A DNA stretch of 64,000 nucleotides from Corynebacterium kroppenstedtii. GTDB taxonomy: Bacteria; Actinomycetota; Actinomycetes; Mycobacteriales; Mycobacteriaceae. Where the stretch lies: NCBI RefSeq assembly GCF_016894245.1, contig NZ_CP069792.1, positions 310,001 through 374,000 on the forward strand, in the 5' to 3' direction. The notes beneath the pieces were generated by a model. That model was not told where the DNA came from and searched no databases. It saw only the letters and a program-made list of their open reading frames with translations. Made by a program: the position numbers and the translations under genes. Shown piece after piece: positions 47,682 through 57,189 of the stretch. Each line of letters opens with the position of its first letter. Positions within the stretch are counted from its first letter, which is position 1.

Positions 47682-48785
47682 ATGCATCAGGTGACTACCC
47701 ACCACATCAAGCCCAGCACCCGCAGGTCACTATTCGGGTGGACCATCGCGATCATTGCGACGCTAGTTGCCATAGGACTCTGTCGGGTAGCGCAACTTCC
47801 CTCGCCTCTCATGTTGGGCTCAATGGTAGGTGGGCTGTGCGGAGCCATTATCGCGAGCACACGAATCCGGCCGCCACGCTCCACAATCGGACCCTCACAA
47901 GGTGTTATTTCGCTCCTGGCGGCAGGCCCTTTGGTTAATTCCTCACCTGACCGTTTGGCATCCTATGCGCTTCCGTCACTTATTGCTATTGGAATAACTT
48001 TGCTTCTCTGCGCTGCCTGCGCCTGGGTGATTACGCGTTTTTCAACCATTGATTCATCCACGGCAGTCATGTCGACGCTCGCGGGTGGGGCGTCGGCAAT
48101 GTCTGTTCTGTCGGAAGAATTGGGAGCAGATTTTCGCTACGTCACTGTTGCTCAGTACCTCCGTGTCTTCATCGTTTCTTTCTCACTGCCATTTTTAATT
48201 CCATTACTGGTTGGCGGAAATGTTGATGTTGGTTCAGAACCCCTCGTGAGCCTTTCCTCCCACTCAGTAATGAATTGGCTTGTTGTTTTAGCTGTGATCA
48301 CTATTCCTGGGTGGCTTGCCAGTTTCACCCCATTGCCAGCGCCCCGCTTACTTGCCCCCTTGGCCATCGCCATTGTGATAGGCGAATGGCAACCGCATCT
48401 CATTTCGATACCCGGTGTTTTGGAAGCGGCCGCATTTATTTTGATTGGTTGGCAGGCCGGTGGCGCGTTTGATCGACAGTCACTGGTAACTAACGCTAAA
48501 CGCCTTCCGCTCGCATTCCTGTGCATCATTGTATTGATGGGCGGATGTGGTGTGATGGCCGGAATACTCACAGCCTTAGGCCTTGGGACGCTCACTGAAA
48601 CGTACTTAGCGACGACACCCGGCGGCCTCTATATCGTCCTAGCCATCGCACACGACCGGGGAGCGGGGCCGATTGTCACCGTCATGCAAGTGACCAGGAT
48701 GATTGTGATGCTGATTGTCACCGCATTCGTGCCACAGCTCATCCGCACTTTACAGCGGATCAAACATACCGGCACACATCACTAG
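47682..48785 (+). CDS. AbrB-family membrane protein (AbrB/ammonia monooxygenase type)
   Basis: Polytopic membrane protein, 367 residues from the ATG at 47682 (after GGGAGG, tight spacing; GTG nine bases further in is an alternative). About ten helices in two repeats: LPSPLMLGSMVGGLCGAIIA and the second GGLYIVLAIAHDRGAGPIVTVMQVTR. This is the PF05145 family, proposed transporters or regulators of unknown substrate; the name ammonia monooxygenase is historical. Divergent from phoP. Confidence 0.82.
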   Translation: MHQVTTHHIKPSTRRSLFGWTIAIIATLVAIGLCRVAQLPSPLMLGSMVGGLCGAIIASTRIRPPRSTIGPSQGVISLLAAGPLVNSSPDRLASYALPSLIAIGITLLLCAACAWVITRFSTIDSSTAVMSTLAGGASAMSVLSEELGADFRYVTVAQYLRVFIVSFSLPFLIPLLVGGNVDVGSEPLVSLSSHSVMNWLVVLAVITIPGWLASFTPLPAPRLLAPLAIAIVIGEWQPHLISIPGVLEAAAFILIGWQAGGAFDRQSLVTNAKRLPLAFLCIIVLMGGCGVMAGILTALGLGTLTETYLATTPGGLYIVLAIAHDRGAGPIVTVMQVTRMIVMLIVTAFVPQLIRTLQRIKHTGTHH

Positions 48786-48838
48786 AGATGACTACACCAG
48801 GCATGCTCGACTAAGCACAGTGCCCTATCCACGCCGGA

Positions 48839-49639
48839 CTACGCGTACTGGCTGGCAGCGTTAATCGTCGACGGTACGTAGCTGCTTCCGAAAAGGTATA
48901 CGTGACTGAGCAGCATGCTTAGCTGGTGCAACGGAATAAGCTTCCTCCATCCTTCATTGAGAAAGCCCTCACTTTCATAGCCCTCGTAAATAGCATCAAG
49001 CTTGGGCGCTCCAAAAAGAGCGAGCGCAGCGAGATCCGTCAGTGGGTGTCCGCCGTGAGCACTGGGGTCGATCAACACTGCCCCGGAGGAGGTCCACATT
49101 ACGTTGCCCGCCCATAGGTCTCCATGGATCCGAGCTGGAGTGTCGATATCGTCAAAATCACCATCGCGAAGACGTTCGCACACTGCCTCGACAGCCTTGT
49201 TGCCCTGTTCCCCCAAGGATGCTCCGCGCTGCGAACTATTGATGCGTTCGAGCGTCGGCATAATACGGGCTTCCGCGTACATCTCGCCCCAGTGGTCATA
49301 ATGCTTCAAGCTCAGGGGCATTAATTCATCATTTGGGCCGTGAAGACCATCGCCCTCCCAACCGTCTGGACCAGCACCGAACGCGGCAGCTCCTGCCTCG
49401 TGGGTGTGGGACAGTGCAGCGCCGAATTCACGGGCAAAGCGGGTTGAAGCACGGCCGTTATCCAAGCGCTCCAGGACAAGCCCGCCACCGGGAGCAGAAT
49501 CGTCCTGGCCGAAAACTCTAACGACGCGCGCCCCGCCCGACGATTCAGCCTCGCGCAGCCAATTCAAACCTGCTGCTTCCCAGTCTGCAGCACGGCCATG
49601 TGTGTTCTTCGTAAACGTATCGTCATCAACAAAAGCCAT
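48839..49639 (-). CDS. Fructosamine/ketosamine-3-kinase family protein
   Basis: 266 residues of the FN3K fold: LVLERLDNG, REFGAALSHTHEAGA, then the catalytic loop ARIHGDLWAGNVMW and metal motif LIDPSAHGGHPLTDLAAL. These enzymes phosphorylate fructosamines or ribulosamines on glycated protein for repair. Single gene; a strong divergent or convergent partner is not evident. Confidence 0.88.
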   Translation of the reverse strand: MAFVDDDTFTKNTHGRAADWEAAGLNWLREAESSGGARVVRVFGQDDSAPGGGLVLERLDNGRASTRFAREFGAALSHTHEAGAAAFGAGPDGWEGDGLHGPNDELMPLSLKHYDHWGEMYAEARIMPTLERINSSQRGASLGEQGNKAVEAVCERLRDGDFDDIDTPARIHGDLWAGNVMWTSSGAVLIDPSAHGGHPLTDLAALALFGAPKLDAIYEGYESEGFLNEGWRKLIPLHQLSMLLSHVYLFGSSYVPSTINAASQYA

Positions 49640-49741
49640 GCCCCCAACCGTAGACGTTTATGTGCCTAAGGGTGACATCATCTTTTTCTACTAATTATTC
49701 ATGACTTTTATTCACTGTCTATGACGCAATGCGAGTTATTG

Positions 49742-50506
49742 CTATGAATTTTCTTTACGGAATGTACGAGTCCCCCACCAAATACCAGCAAAGAAAATAA
49801 CAAGTGACCACAGAATCCCCCAGGTCACCGTGGCAGCATCAGGATTCTCCGCGAAGATTGCGCGAACAGCGTCAACAATGTACCGAGTGGGCATGAAGTC
49901 TGATAAGCGTTCGAGCCACGCGGGAGCCAACGACATCGGCAAAATAATTCCAGATAACAACAAAATAGGCATGATAAGCATGTTGGTTAGGGGACCCATG
50001 ACATCTTCATCCTTACTGGTCAAAGCCAGCGCATTCGACGCAGCCGCCGACGCCGCACCGGCAAACAATGTAATGACCATGCCTAGGATCACACCCGCAA
50101 TAGGCGCTTTCATTCCCATCGCATACCCCAAAGCAATGAGGATTGTGGATTGGACGCCCAGTTGCGTCACATCTCGCATGAGGCGTCCACACAACAGCGC
50201 AGTCCTACTAGCTGGAGTAACGCGCTCAGCTTCGATCACTCCATCACGCCACTCGGCAATCACACCGAAACCGACGAACATCGCACCAAAAACCGTCAGC
50301 TGAACCAACAAACCGGGAACGAAGAATGTGTAGGCATTCGTCGCCCCAAATTGGGCTGTCAATGGCTTAAGTAAGGGGCCGAACAACACCAAATACATCA
50401 CCGGTTGTAACAAGCCGATGATGATCCAAGCGGGGTTACGTAAATTCATGCGCAATTGCCGACGGCAAATAATGAAACTCTCACGGAAGAAATTAGATAT
50501 ACCCAT
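49742..50506 (-). CDS. ABC-2 type exporter permease (DrrB-like)
   Basis: 254-residue integral membrane subunit with six predicted helices (SNFFRESFIICRRQLRMNLRNPAWIIIGLLQP at the N-terminus). MPILLLSGIILPMSLAP near the end is the ABC-2/DrrB signature. Pairs with the ATPase 30 bp upstream to form an exporter for a drug or lipid; substrate unknown. Confidence 0.88.
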   Translation of the reverse strand: MGISNFFRESFIICRRQLRMNLRNPAWIIIGLLQPVMYLVLFGPLLKPLTAQFGATNAYTFFVPGLLVQLTVFGAMFVGFGVIAEWRDGVIEAERVTPASRTALLCGRLMRDVTQLGVQSTILIALGYAMGMKAPIAGVILGMVITLFAGAASAAASNALALTSKDEDVMGPLTNMLIMPILLLSGIILPMSLAPAWLERLSDFMPTRYIVDAVRAIFAENPDAATVTWGILWSLVIFFAGIWWGTRTFRKENS

Positions 50507-50536
50507 AAAATATCCTCAAACTAAAATTGTGGAGAA

Positions 50537-51535
50537 TTAATCGCGCAAGGAGCGACCAGTCAACGACAAGAAGACGTCATCCAAGGTGGGGCGCCGGACA
50601 TTAAGATCGGCAATACCGATCGACTTCTCATCCAATGCCCTAATCAGCTCCGGTAAAACATGGCCGGAGTTATAGACGTCTGCTTCTATCATGTCGCCAC
50701 TGAGTTTCAGATCAGATGTTGTCGACGTCCCGGTTGCCGACATCACGCGGGTGATAATCTCGGCCGCCTCAGCCTGGCGGGTGGCGTCGTCAAGGCGGAG
50801 AGAAACATGATCCCCGGACACCGAACTCTTTAAATTCTCCGCCGTATCTGACGCGATAATCCGTCCGTGATCGATAACAATGATCCGATCTGCTAAAGCA
50901 TCGGCCTCATCCAAATAATGAGTTGTTAAAAAAATCGTTGCACCTTGGTCTTCACGGAGGCTACGAATGTGGTCCCAGAGGTTGCTCCGTGCCTGTGGGT
51001 CCAGGCCTGTCGTCGGTTCATCGAGGAAAACGAGGCCCGGGCTATGGATTAGCCCCATCGCAATATCGAGACGCCGACGCTGGCCACCCGACATATTCTT
51101 AGGCTCTCTGTCCCACAAACCATCTAAACTAAACTGTTCAAATAACTCATGAGCGCGCCGTTGAGCGTCCTTTTTACGTAAGCCATACAGCATGCCGTGA
51201 TCCATCAGTTCCTCACCAGCGTGCGCGTTGGAACCGGCAGAGCCCACCTGACTGACATACCCAATATGACGACGGACCTCTACGGGCTGCGTCGCCACAT
51301 CGAAACCTGCAACACGGGCAGAACCACTCGTCGGCTTCAACAACGTCGTCAGCATGCGAAGTGTTGTCGTCTTACCTGCACCATTAGGACCTAGGAAGCC
51401 GATGATTTCGCCTGGATCAACGTGCAGACTCACACGGTCGACGGCTTTTACTGGCTTTTTATCACGACCACGGCCACGAAAAGTTTGGGTCAGATCGTGC
51501 GCTTCAATCATCGGCTTACCAGGGCTATTAGGCAT
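50537..51535 (-). CDS. ABC exporter ATP-binding subunit (DrrA-like)
   Basis: 332 residues. Walker A GPNGAGKTTTLRML, signature MSGGQRRRLDIAMG, Walker B LVFLDEPTTGLDP, H-loop FLTTHYLDEADALADR. The roughly 100-residue C-terminal tail ending in RRPTLDDVFLSLTGRSL is typical of daunorubicin-resistance type ATPases. Operon with the permease. Confidence 0.92.
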   Translation of the reverse strand: MPNSPGKPMIEAHDLTQTFRGRGRDKKPVKAVDRVSLHVDPGEIIGFLGPNGAGKTTTLRMLTTLLKPTSGSARVAGFDVATQPVEVRRHIGYVSQVGSAGSNAHAGEELMDHGMLYGLRKKDAQRRAHELFEQFSLDGLWDREPKNMSGGQRRRLDIAMGLIHSPGLVFLDEPTTGLDPQARSNLWDHIRSLREDQGATIFLTTHYLDEADALADRIIVIDHGRIIASDTAENLKSSVSGDHVSLRLDDATRQAEAAEIITRVMSATGTSTTSDLKLSGDMIEADVYNSGHVLPELIRALDEKSIGIADLNVRRPTLDDVFLSLTGRSLRD

Positions 51536-51599
51536 GGCTTACATCATGCCAGAAAACCGGCCAGCTTGGCACGGGACACAACCGCCCTCGGCAGAAGAC

Positions 51600-52556
51600 C
51601 TACGACGTTACCAACTGGAGACCAAAACTATCGAGTACAGGCTGAATGACCTTAGCCCCTGGGGTAGTGGCATCGTCTTCACGACCATAACTTGCTATAC
51701 CTACTGCATAGGCAGTCGCATGGAATGAATCATTTGGATCCGTAGCCCATACGATCCCGCCAGAATCGCCGTGGTCCTGAATACCATCAAACTCAAGTGA
51801 ATATTTTGAGACCATTGACTGGTAATCCCCGCACGACAAACCCGAACGCCAGCCCAGGCGGCAAGTATAAGGCCTATTCTGTTCTAATTCTTCCGGCCCC
51901 CAAGAACCTTTCACCGAGGTTGGAACACCACCCCATGCGACATCTGGAGTGGTATGAATAATTTTGTAGTATTTAGGATAAATCTCGATCAATCCATAGT
52001 CTCTTCCTGGACCTATGTTTTCCATAGTCTCATCGAGAACACTCCACACAAATTCGCCAACATTAACATACTTACCATTATCGGCCCTTAGATAAACTTT
52101 GTCGCGCTTACTACCGCAATGTCCCGCAGTGAGATTATAAACGTGATCCGTGTCATCAGGGTTTATTACTGTCCAGCCCCAGGAACATTCGCCAAAATTA
52201 CCGTCTAAATCCTCAATAAAATATTTCCCTCCTGGAGCTATCTGATCACCGGCCTCCAGATATTCAAAGTCCTGGGAGTTTCTAAGAACTTTTCTTTTCT
52301 GGGGCATGGAAGGATCTTGCCGCACTCGTTGCCCACTTGCAGCCCGCCCGACGTTGCCACCGCCGACTTGAGATTGATCGATAGTCGGACGTGAACGTCG
52401 GGTCTGATTCGACCAGTCACCATTAAACGATGGGTCTATCTTCTGTGTAACTGAGGTCTCTGGCGAACTGGATTTGTCTGAATCATCATTATTCCTAGAC
52501 ACAACGACAGTTACCAGCGCAACAGCAACGAGGCCTGCTAATAATTTTTTCCCCAC
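51600..52556 (-). CDS. Exported trypsin-like serine protease (family S1)
   Basis: 318 residues. An N-terminal signal or anchor (KKLLAGLVAVALVTVVVS) is followed by an 80-residue disordered linker and a chymotrypsin-fold domain with the full triad: His146 (NLTAGHCGSK), Asp186 (GRDYGLIEI) and Ser265 (DHGDSGG). No signal-peptidase site is obvious after the helix. The domain resembles small actinobacterial S1 peptidases. The gene and its upstream 220 bp are AT-richer than the surroundings, which hints at acquisition. Target unknown. Confidence 0.85.
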   Translation of the reverse strand: MGKKLLAGLVAVALVTVVVSRNNDDSDKSSSPETSVTQKIDPSFNGDWSNQTRRSRPTIDQSQVGGGNVGRAASGQRVRQDPSMPQKRKVLRNSQDFEYLEAGDQIAPGGKYFIEDLDGNFGECSWGWTVINPDDTDHVYNLTAGHCGSKRDKVYLRADNGKYVNVGEFVWSVLDETMENIGPGRDYGLIEIYPKYYKIIHTTPDVAWGGVPTSVKGSWGPEELEQNRPYTCRLGWRSGLSCGDYQSMVSKYSLEFDGIQDHGDSGGIVWATDPNDSFHATAYAVGIASYGREDDATTPGAKVIQPVLDSFGLQLVTS

Positions 52557-52678
52557 TACTCATAAGCATATTTTACATTCACTTAGCAGAATTAAGGGAG
52601 GGGCCGAGATTATTATCATCCTCACAATTAGGCGCAATAATCAAGTAACTAGGGAATTATTCAATTAATCAACGAGAA

Positions 52679-52729
52679 GAGAACGCCAATTTCAGTTCTT
52701 TTACCTCCGGAGGCACTGATAGCGTTCTC
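52679..52729. promoter_or_regulatory. Nested inverted repeats upstream of phospholipase C
   Basis: GAGAACGC (52679-52686) and GCGTTCTC (52722-52729) form a perfect 8-bp inverted repeat 35 bp apart, enclosing the 10-bp palindrome CCTCCGGAGG. It lies 49 bp before the plc start. Operator or RNA hairpin; no known motif matches. Confidence 0.3.
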
Positions 52730-52777
52730 GCATTTGTGTGAGTTCCATTCTTTTAGATTTCATACGCCTGTCACCTC

Positions 52778-54874
52778 ATGTTTCCCTTACCCAGATACGC
52801 TACAAATCCTGTGAAACGGTTCCATGGCGTGCATAATCCCCAAGACGACAACGAGTCCGACAAGCAACCACCCCGCGAACAGGAGCAGCCTCGTGGGCAA
52901 GGCACGGGCCTGAGCCGGCGTTCCTTCCTAAAAGGTGCAGCAGCTGGAGCAGCGGCCGTCGGTGCTTCTACTTTCGGTGGCTCACTGCTCCCCCGGTCTA
53001 TTCTTCAGCAAATTGCTACCGCCGCTCCTGCTGGTTCTCTCCAGGACGTTCACCACATCATTTTTCTCATGCAGGAAAACCGGGCGTTCGATCACTATTT
53101 CGGTTGCCTCAAGGGTGTTCAAGGGTTCGGCGATCTCCACCCACTTCCTCAACGCAGTGGCGGAACCGTGTTCGAGCAAAAAGACTCGCGCGGCACCGTC
53201 ACTCTGCCCTTCTCTATCCGCGACGCCGCAGGCCGTCAATCAATGAATGCGGAAAACGTCGACGCCCTCGACCATGAATGGAAAGGAGGCACCTCTGCCC
53301 TACACGGCGGGTGGTGTGACAACTGGATAGAGGCCAAAACCCCCTCCACGATGGCCTATTACGACCGGCACGACTTGCCATTCCAATATGAACTCGCCGA
53401 CACATTCACGGTGTGCGACCAGTACTTTTGCTCCGTGCCGACGAGTACGTCGCCCAACAGAAACTACTATTTCTCCGGCTACACAGGATTTGAGCCTGCG
53501 TCCCCGTCGACACGAGCGGTGGATAACCGGGCCTACGATGACGGGCATCCCGGCTACGACTGGCCATGTCTAGCGGAAATCTTGGATAATGCTGGCGTTG
53601 ACTGGCGCGTGTACCAGGAGTGGGACAACTTCACCGATAACAACCTCGAGTACTTCCGCTACACCAAGCGAGTTTCAGAGAAGGTTTTCGCTGCTCACAA
53701 GGATTTCGGGGAGAATTACTACTCAGCCCTTGCCACCGCGACTGAGAAGAACGACAGCCCGACGGTTCAGAAGCTCACCAAAGAGCTGACACATAAGCTT
53801 GACCAGTTAACGCCGACGGAGCGACGCATTTTCGACCGCGCGCTCTACCGCTCTGAGCCGCACACCATAACTCAGCGCGTTGAGCACGACATCGCCGCGG
53901 GAACGCTGCCGCCCGTGTCCTGGATCGTGCCGTCGAGCACCGAATCTGAACACCCATCGGCATCATCGCCGCGTGCGTCGGCGAACCTTATTTATCGCCT
54001 CTTAGATGCTCTAGGAAAACACCCTGACGTGTGGAAACACACCGCACTATTTATTACTTTCGACGAGAACGACGGGTACTTCGACCACGTTCCACCGCCA
54101 CGGCCACCGCGCAATGAAAAAGATGAATGGTACCAAGGTAAAGCCCTCGGCTTCGGTAACCGCGTTCCCATGATCGTCGTGTCCCCGTGGAGCGTCGGCG
54201 GATATCGCTGTTCAGAGGTGTTCGACCACACCTCTGCCTCGCAATTCTTAGAGGCGTGGAAGGGGATTTCGGTTCCCACCGTGTCGCGATGGCGTCGCAC
54301 AATTAGTGGAGACTTAACCAGCGCTTTTGATTTCTCTCATCCTCAACCCTTTACACCTGCATCTCACCCGCCGCCAACGACGGAGCTCGAGCCGCGCTGG
54401 CACCCACAGCCACCGGAAAAGGGCGTGATGCCACAGCAAGAACCGGGCCGACGTCCTCATCGCCCCTTGCCCTATCAACTATCTGCGGCAACTACGGAGC
54501 AGCCCTCGGACAAAAACATCCAACTACACCTGACTAACGACGGTCCTGCCACCGCGAACTTTCTGGTGTTTTGCTTCCACGAAGCTAAAGACGCGGTGCG
54601 GATGGCAGAACCTGTTGAGGCAGAGAGCAGACGCGGGTCGAGCAACGTGGCCAAGGGGGCCGGTGACGACCGACGTGAGGAACCGTCCAACTCCGAACGA
54701 CGTGAGAATGCGGACGGCGACGATTTAGGAACGCCTGGAAAAGACGTCATCGCGTGCGACGTTCATGGCACGGTGACTCTTGAGATACCCACGGGGAGAG
54801 ACGGCCGCTACGCCATCGTCGTGAAAGGCCCTGCGGAATTTCACTATGAAGCGAGCGGAGCAGTACATAGATGA
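52778..54874 (+). CDS. plc: Tat-exported phosphocholine-type phospholipase C
   Basis: Secreted phosphoesterase of 698 residues that cleaves phospholipids. Twin-arginine signal: LSRRSFLKGAAAGAAAVGAS. Catalytic-domain motifs: IIFLMQENRAFDHYFG, NRNYYFSGYTG, DENDGYFDHVPPP. C-terminal DUF756-like beta domains (VTLEIPTGRDGRYAIVVKGP) follow from about residue 560. Size matches Pseudomonas PlcH/PlcN rather than the 510-residue mycobacterial enzymes. A low-complexity acidic stretch lies near residue 620-650. Possible role in host-lipid use or phosphate scavenging; no PHO box was found here. Confidence 0.9.
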   Translation: MFPLPRYATNPVKRFHGVHNPQDDNESDKQPPREQEQPRGQGTGLSRRSFLKGAAAGAAAVGASTFGGSLLPRSILQQIATAAPAGSLQDVHHIIFLMQENRAFDHYFGCLKGVQGFGDLHPLPQRSGGTVFEQKDSRGTVTLPFSIRDAAGRQSMNAENVDALDHEWKGGTSALHGGWCDNWIEAKTPSTMAYYDRHDLPFQYELADTFTVCDQYFCSVPTSTSPNRNYYFSGYTGFEPASPSTRAVDNRAYDDGHPGYDWPCLAEILDNAGVDWRVYQEWDNFTDNNLEYFRYTKRVSEKVFAAHKDFGENYYSALATATEKNDSPTVQKLTKELTHKLDQLTPTERRIFDRALYRSEPHTITQRVEHDIAAGTLPPVSWIVPSSTESEHPSASSPRASANLIYRLLDALGKHPDVWKHTALFITFDENDGYFDHVPPPRPPRNEKDEWYQGKALGFGNRVPMIVVSPWSVGGYRCSEVFDHTSASQFLEAWKGISVPTVSRWRRTISGDLTSAFDFSHPQPFTPASHPPPTTELEPRWHPQPPEKGVMPQQEPGRRPHRPLPYQLSAATTEQPSDKNIQLHLTNDGPATANFLVFCFHEAKDAVRMAEPVEAESRRGSSNVAKGAGDDRREEPSNSERRENADGDDLGTPGKDVIACDVHGTVTLEIPTGRDGRYAIVVKGPAEFHYEASGAVHR

Positions 54875-54926
54875 GGCGGGATTTATTCCAACGCATTCGC
54901 ACACAAAACTATATACACTTTTCTCC

Positions 54927-55637
54927 ATGAACCCTGCGCCGGCACAGTTGCCACGACATCATGCACGCTCCACCGTTCCGTACGATCGCGGGCCCAGGCC
55001 TATTCTTCGTGGTCGCCTGCATGAAATTGCCGCCATTTATTTTGCAGGTACCTGCACTGCGCTCGTTGCCACGACTGCTGCGCTCCATAACAGCGCGACA
55101 TTCATCACTGCGATCGTCCTTTACAGCGTTTGCCTCCTTGGAATGCTTGCAGTGTCGGCTTTATATCACCGGGTGCCGTGGCATACCAAGCGCGCCGTCG
55201 ATATATGGAGACGCGCAGACCACTCCATGATTGCCATTTTTATTGCCGGCACCTATGCGCCCGTCGCGGTGTACGCGTTCGATTCGATGGGCGACGGATT
55301 GTGGATCCTCCCCACAGCGTGGGTCGCTGCGGGTGGAGCCGTCGGGATTAATCTTCTGTGGCCCAACCATCCCCGCTGGGTTGATGTCGTTATTTATCTT
55401 GTGTTGGGCTGGCTAGTGGTGGTGAAAGCCACTGCTCTGGTGGTACTGGTGCCCCTTGCCGCTTTGGTTTTGATTATCGTCGGAGGGGTCATCTATTCGC
55501 TCGGCGCCATCGTGTACGGGGTTCAGCGCCCTAACCCATCGGAGCGTTGGTTCGGCTTCCACGAAGTATTCCACGCGAGCACCATCGTCGCGGCCGCATT
55601 GCACCACATTGCTATCTGGTTATTGGTGGTGAGCTAA
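54927..55637 (+). CDS. Hemolysin III family membrane protein (PAQR-like)
   Basis: 236 residues from the ATG at 54927; the open frame extends back to 54846 and would overlap plc. Seven helices with the PAQR/HlyIII metal motifs: SALYHRVPW (His), DHSMIAIFIAGTYAPVA, and FHEVFHASTIVAAALHHIAIW. Despite the name, most bacterial members are metal-dependent membrane hydrolases or of unknown role. It follows plc by 52 bp on the same strand, probably co-transcribed. Confidence 0.88.
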   Translation: MNPAPAQLPRHHARSTVPYDRGPRPILRGRLHEIAAIYFAGTCTALVATTAALHNSATFITAIVLYSVCLLGMLAVSALYHRVPWHTKRAVDIWRRADHSMIAIFIAGTYAPVAVYAFDSMGDGLWILPTAWVAAGGAVGINLLWPNHPRWVDVVIYLVLGWLVVVKATALVVLVPLAALVLIIVGGVIYSLGAIVYGVQRPNPSERWFGFHEVFHASTIVAAALHHIAIWLLVVS

Positions 55638-55823
55638 GGGTGACGACGAGGGCTCATAGTTATTTTGCAGTTACGACCGATTAATTGGCTAGCGACGGTG
55701 AGGACACTTTTCACTACTTAACCGTCAAAACCGAAGTAACTTTAATCATATGAAACATCTGAGATTGTCTCAGCGCAGACCAATTTTAATAAAACACGTC
55801 TAAAAACACTAACTATTTCGAAA

Positions 55824-56744
55824 CTAACATTTCCAGAGCGGATGATCTGACCCGTTACGAGGGGCTCCTGTCCGCTCCAGTGGGACTATAGGGTTATCTG
55901 GGTAAGTATTCAGTAACTCTGGCAAACGTTTTGCCGGGGATAAATGAAGCTGACGATGCAAGTATTGGATTAAGGACAGCTGACCAAACGTCCGATTCAT
56001 TTTCCCGGCAACGGATTTCAGCCGTTGATCATCACTGAGCTTGGGCCTAATGTCATAAACACGGTTAAACATCCGGGCATGGTGAGCCGCGTTGTTGCGA
56101 ACGATATTCAACGATTTGAGCCACGATTCCAATTGCGGAGCATTCAGCCCACACCGCGCAGCAATACGGTTCCGCACGATATTCGGCGACATACCAAATA
56201 AATAAGACAACATACCCCAGTCCATAATCTCTACTGCTGCCCATACCGGTAATTCACCGCCGTATTTCTTTTTGTGGTGGGCAACAAAGACCTCCTTAGA
56301 ATTCTCCAAGGCTCCTTCGTATTTATCTAGCTAGACGTCGTGTACCCTACGATCATCTTTTCTGCGTCGCTGTTCCGCCCGAGCTCCTAAACTTTTTGCG
56401 TCAAGATAGACCAATGGATGAACACGGCCTAATTCATATCCGAGCATTGTTCGAATGGCCATCTCAACACGATCTAGCTTCATAAAAACATCGTGCCGAA
56501 GTCGTTCGTCAAATTTATAAAGCTCAACCACTAAATCGAAGGATGACCCCGCGATGAAACTATCGAATCTTCTCCGAGTACCGCAGTCGAAGCGACGCAT
56601 CGGATACGAATACCCCGACAAGCGGTAATAGTTCAGCCACGCCAAAATATCTTTGGCTCGATCCTGATTCTCAATGTGCATCCCCCGCACACAAGGGAGT
56701 TTGACCTGGTCATCGTAGGTCACGAAGCGTTTCGCCCGACTCAA
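55824..56744 (-). pseudogene. Abi_2 (AbiF/AbiD-type) HEPN RNase toxin gene, broken by in-frame TAG
   Basis: One continuous frame of 306 codons, TTG at 56744 to 55824, interrupted by TAG at 56331-56333. Before the stop: LSRAKRFVTYDDQ, YYRLSGYSYPMRRF, VEMAIRTMLGYELGRVHPLVYLD. After it, without change of frame: LDKYEGALENSKEVF, AHHKKKYGGELPVWAAVEIMDWG and the HEPN motif SLNIVRNNAAHHARMFNRV (RNNAAH, R-x4-H). This is the PF07751 family of abortive-infection proteins. The stop removes the catalytic half, so the product is presumably inactive unless the TAG is read through. A TTG at 56309 could restart only the C-terminal part. Confidence 0.85.
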
Positions 56745-56770
56745 TGCTCTGGTGCTTTTCTAAAACAAGG

Positions 56771-56811
56771 ACCGGCCCTGGACTCCCATCGAAATGGGCA
56801 GCGGAACCGGT
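56771..56811 (-). ncRNA. Candidate abiF-type structured RNA, core hairpin
   Basis: Just upstream of the Abi gene (27 bp before its TTG) the minus strand folds into a 41-nt hairpin: ACCGG pairs with CCGGT at the base, CTG with CAG in the middle, and CCCAT with ATGGG closes a TTCG tetraloop. An RNA motif upstream of abiF genes has been described, with antitoxin function; whether this is a member must be tested by covariance search. The full RNA may extend upstream. Confidence 0.4.
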
Positions 56812-57189
56812 CATGGTGTACCTAACGTTACATGCCGGTTCGCGGAAATACGACAAGCTCAAAGCCCCGGGGACCGAGCCCGAATTGCACCAACATCAGG
56901 GGATGACAACAAACGCCAAAACTCGCTTAGCCATCGCGCTTTCGATAAGAGGTAATGACCAGCTTTGGTGTCATTCCGTCCGCATCAGTCAACGAATAAC
57001 AAGAATAGCGCCTCGTAGAAACGCAAAACCGAAAATCATTCTGGACTTCATGAATTGGGGAAGGCAACGGGAAGACACAATGGCTACCATGCCGCGGTGC
57101 AGGTGACCTATTATTTGGACATTTTTTGGACACTTTCGGCCTAAAACGCGCCTCAAAGGCAACTGTCAACTCCCCGACCTGCTATTTTG
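56812..57189. other. Gene-free stretch between the Abi gene and tRNA-Thr
   Basis: With the hairpin region this is the longest gap in the window (about 446 bp from the Abi start to the tRNA). The open frames here do not look like proteins. Near 57114-57132 there is an 11-bp direct repeat with core TTTGGACA twice. The location at a tRNA 3' end would suit an old integration junction, but no copy of the tRNA end and no integrase were found in the window. Confidence 0.5.

Noticed and set aside
52691..52745. PHO box upstream of plc from three GTTC words
   Set aside because: Spacings of 29 and 18 bp do not fit the 11-bp period.
56744..57106. Plus-strand open frame of 120 codons in the gap before tRNA-Thr
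   Set aside because: No ribosome site, no domain-like pattern, mixed composition; looks like chance.
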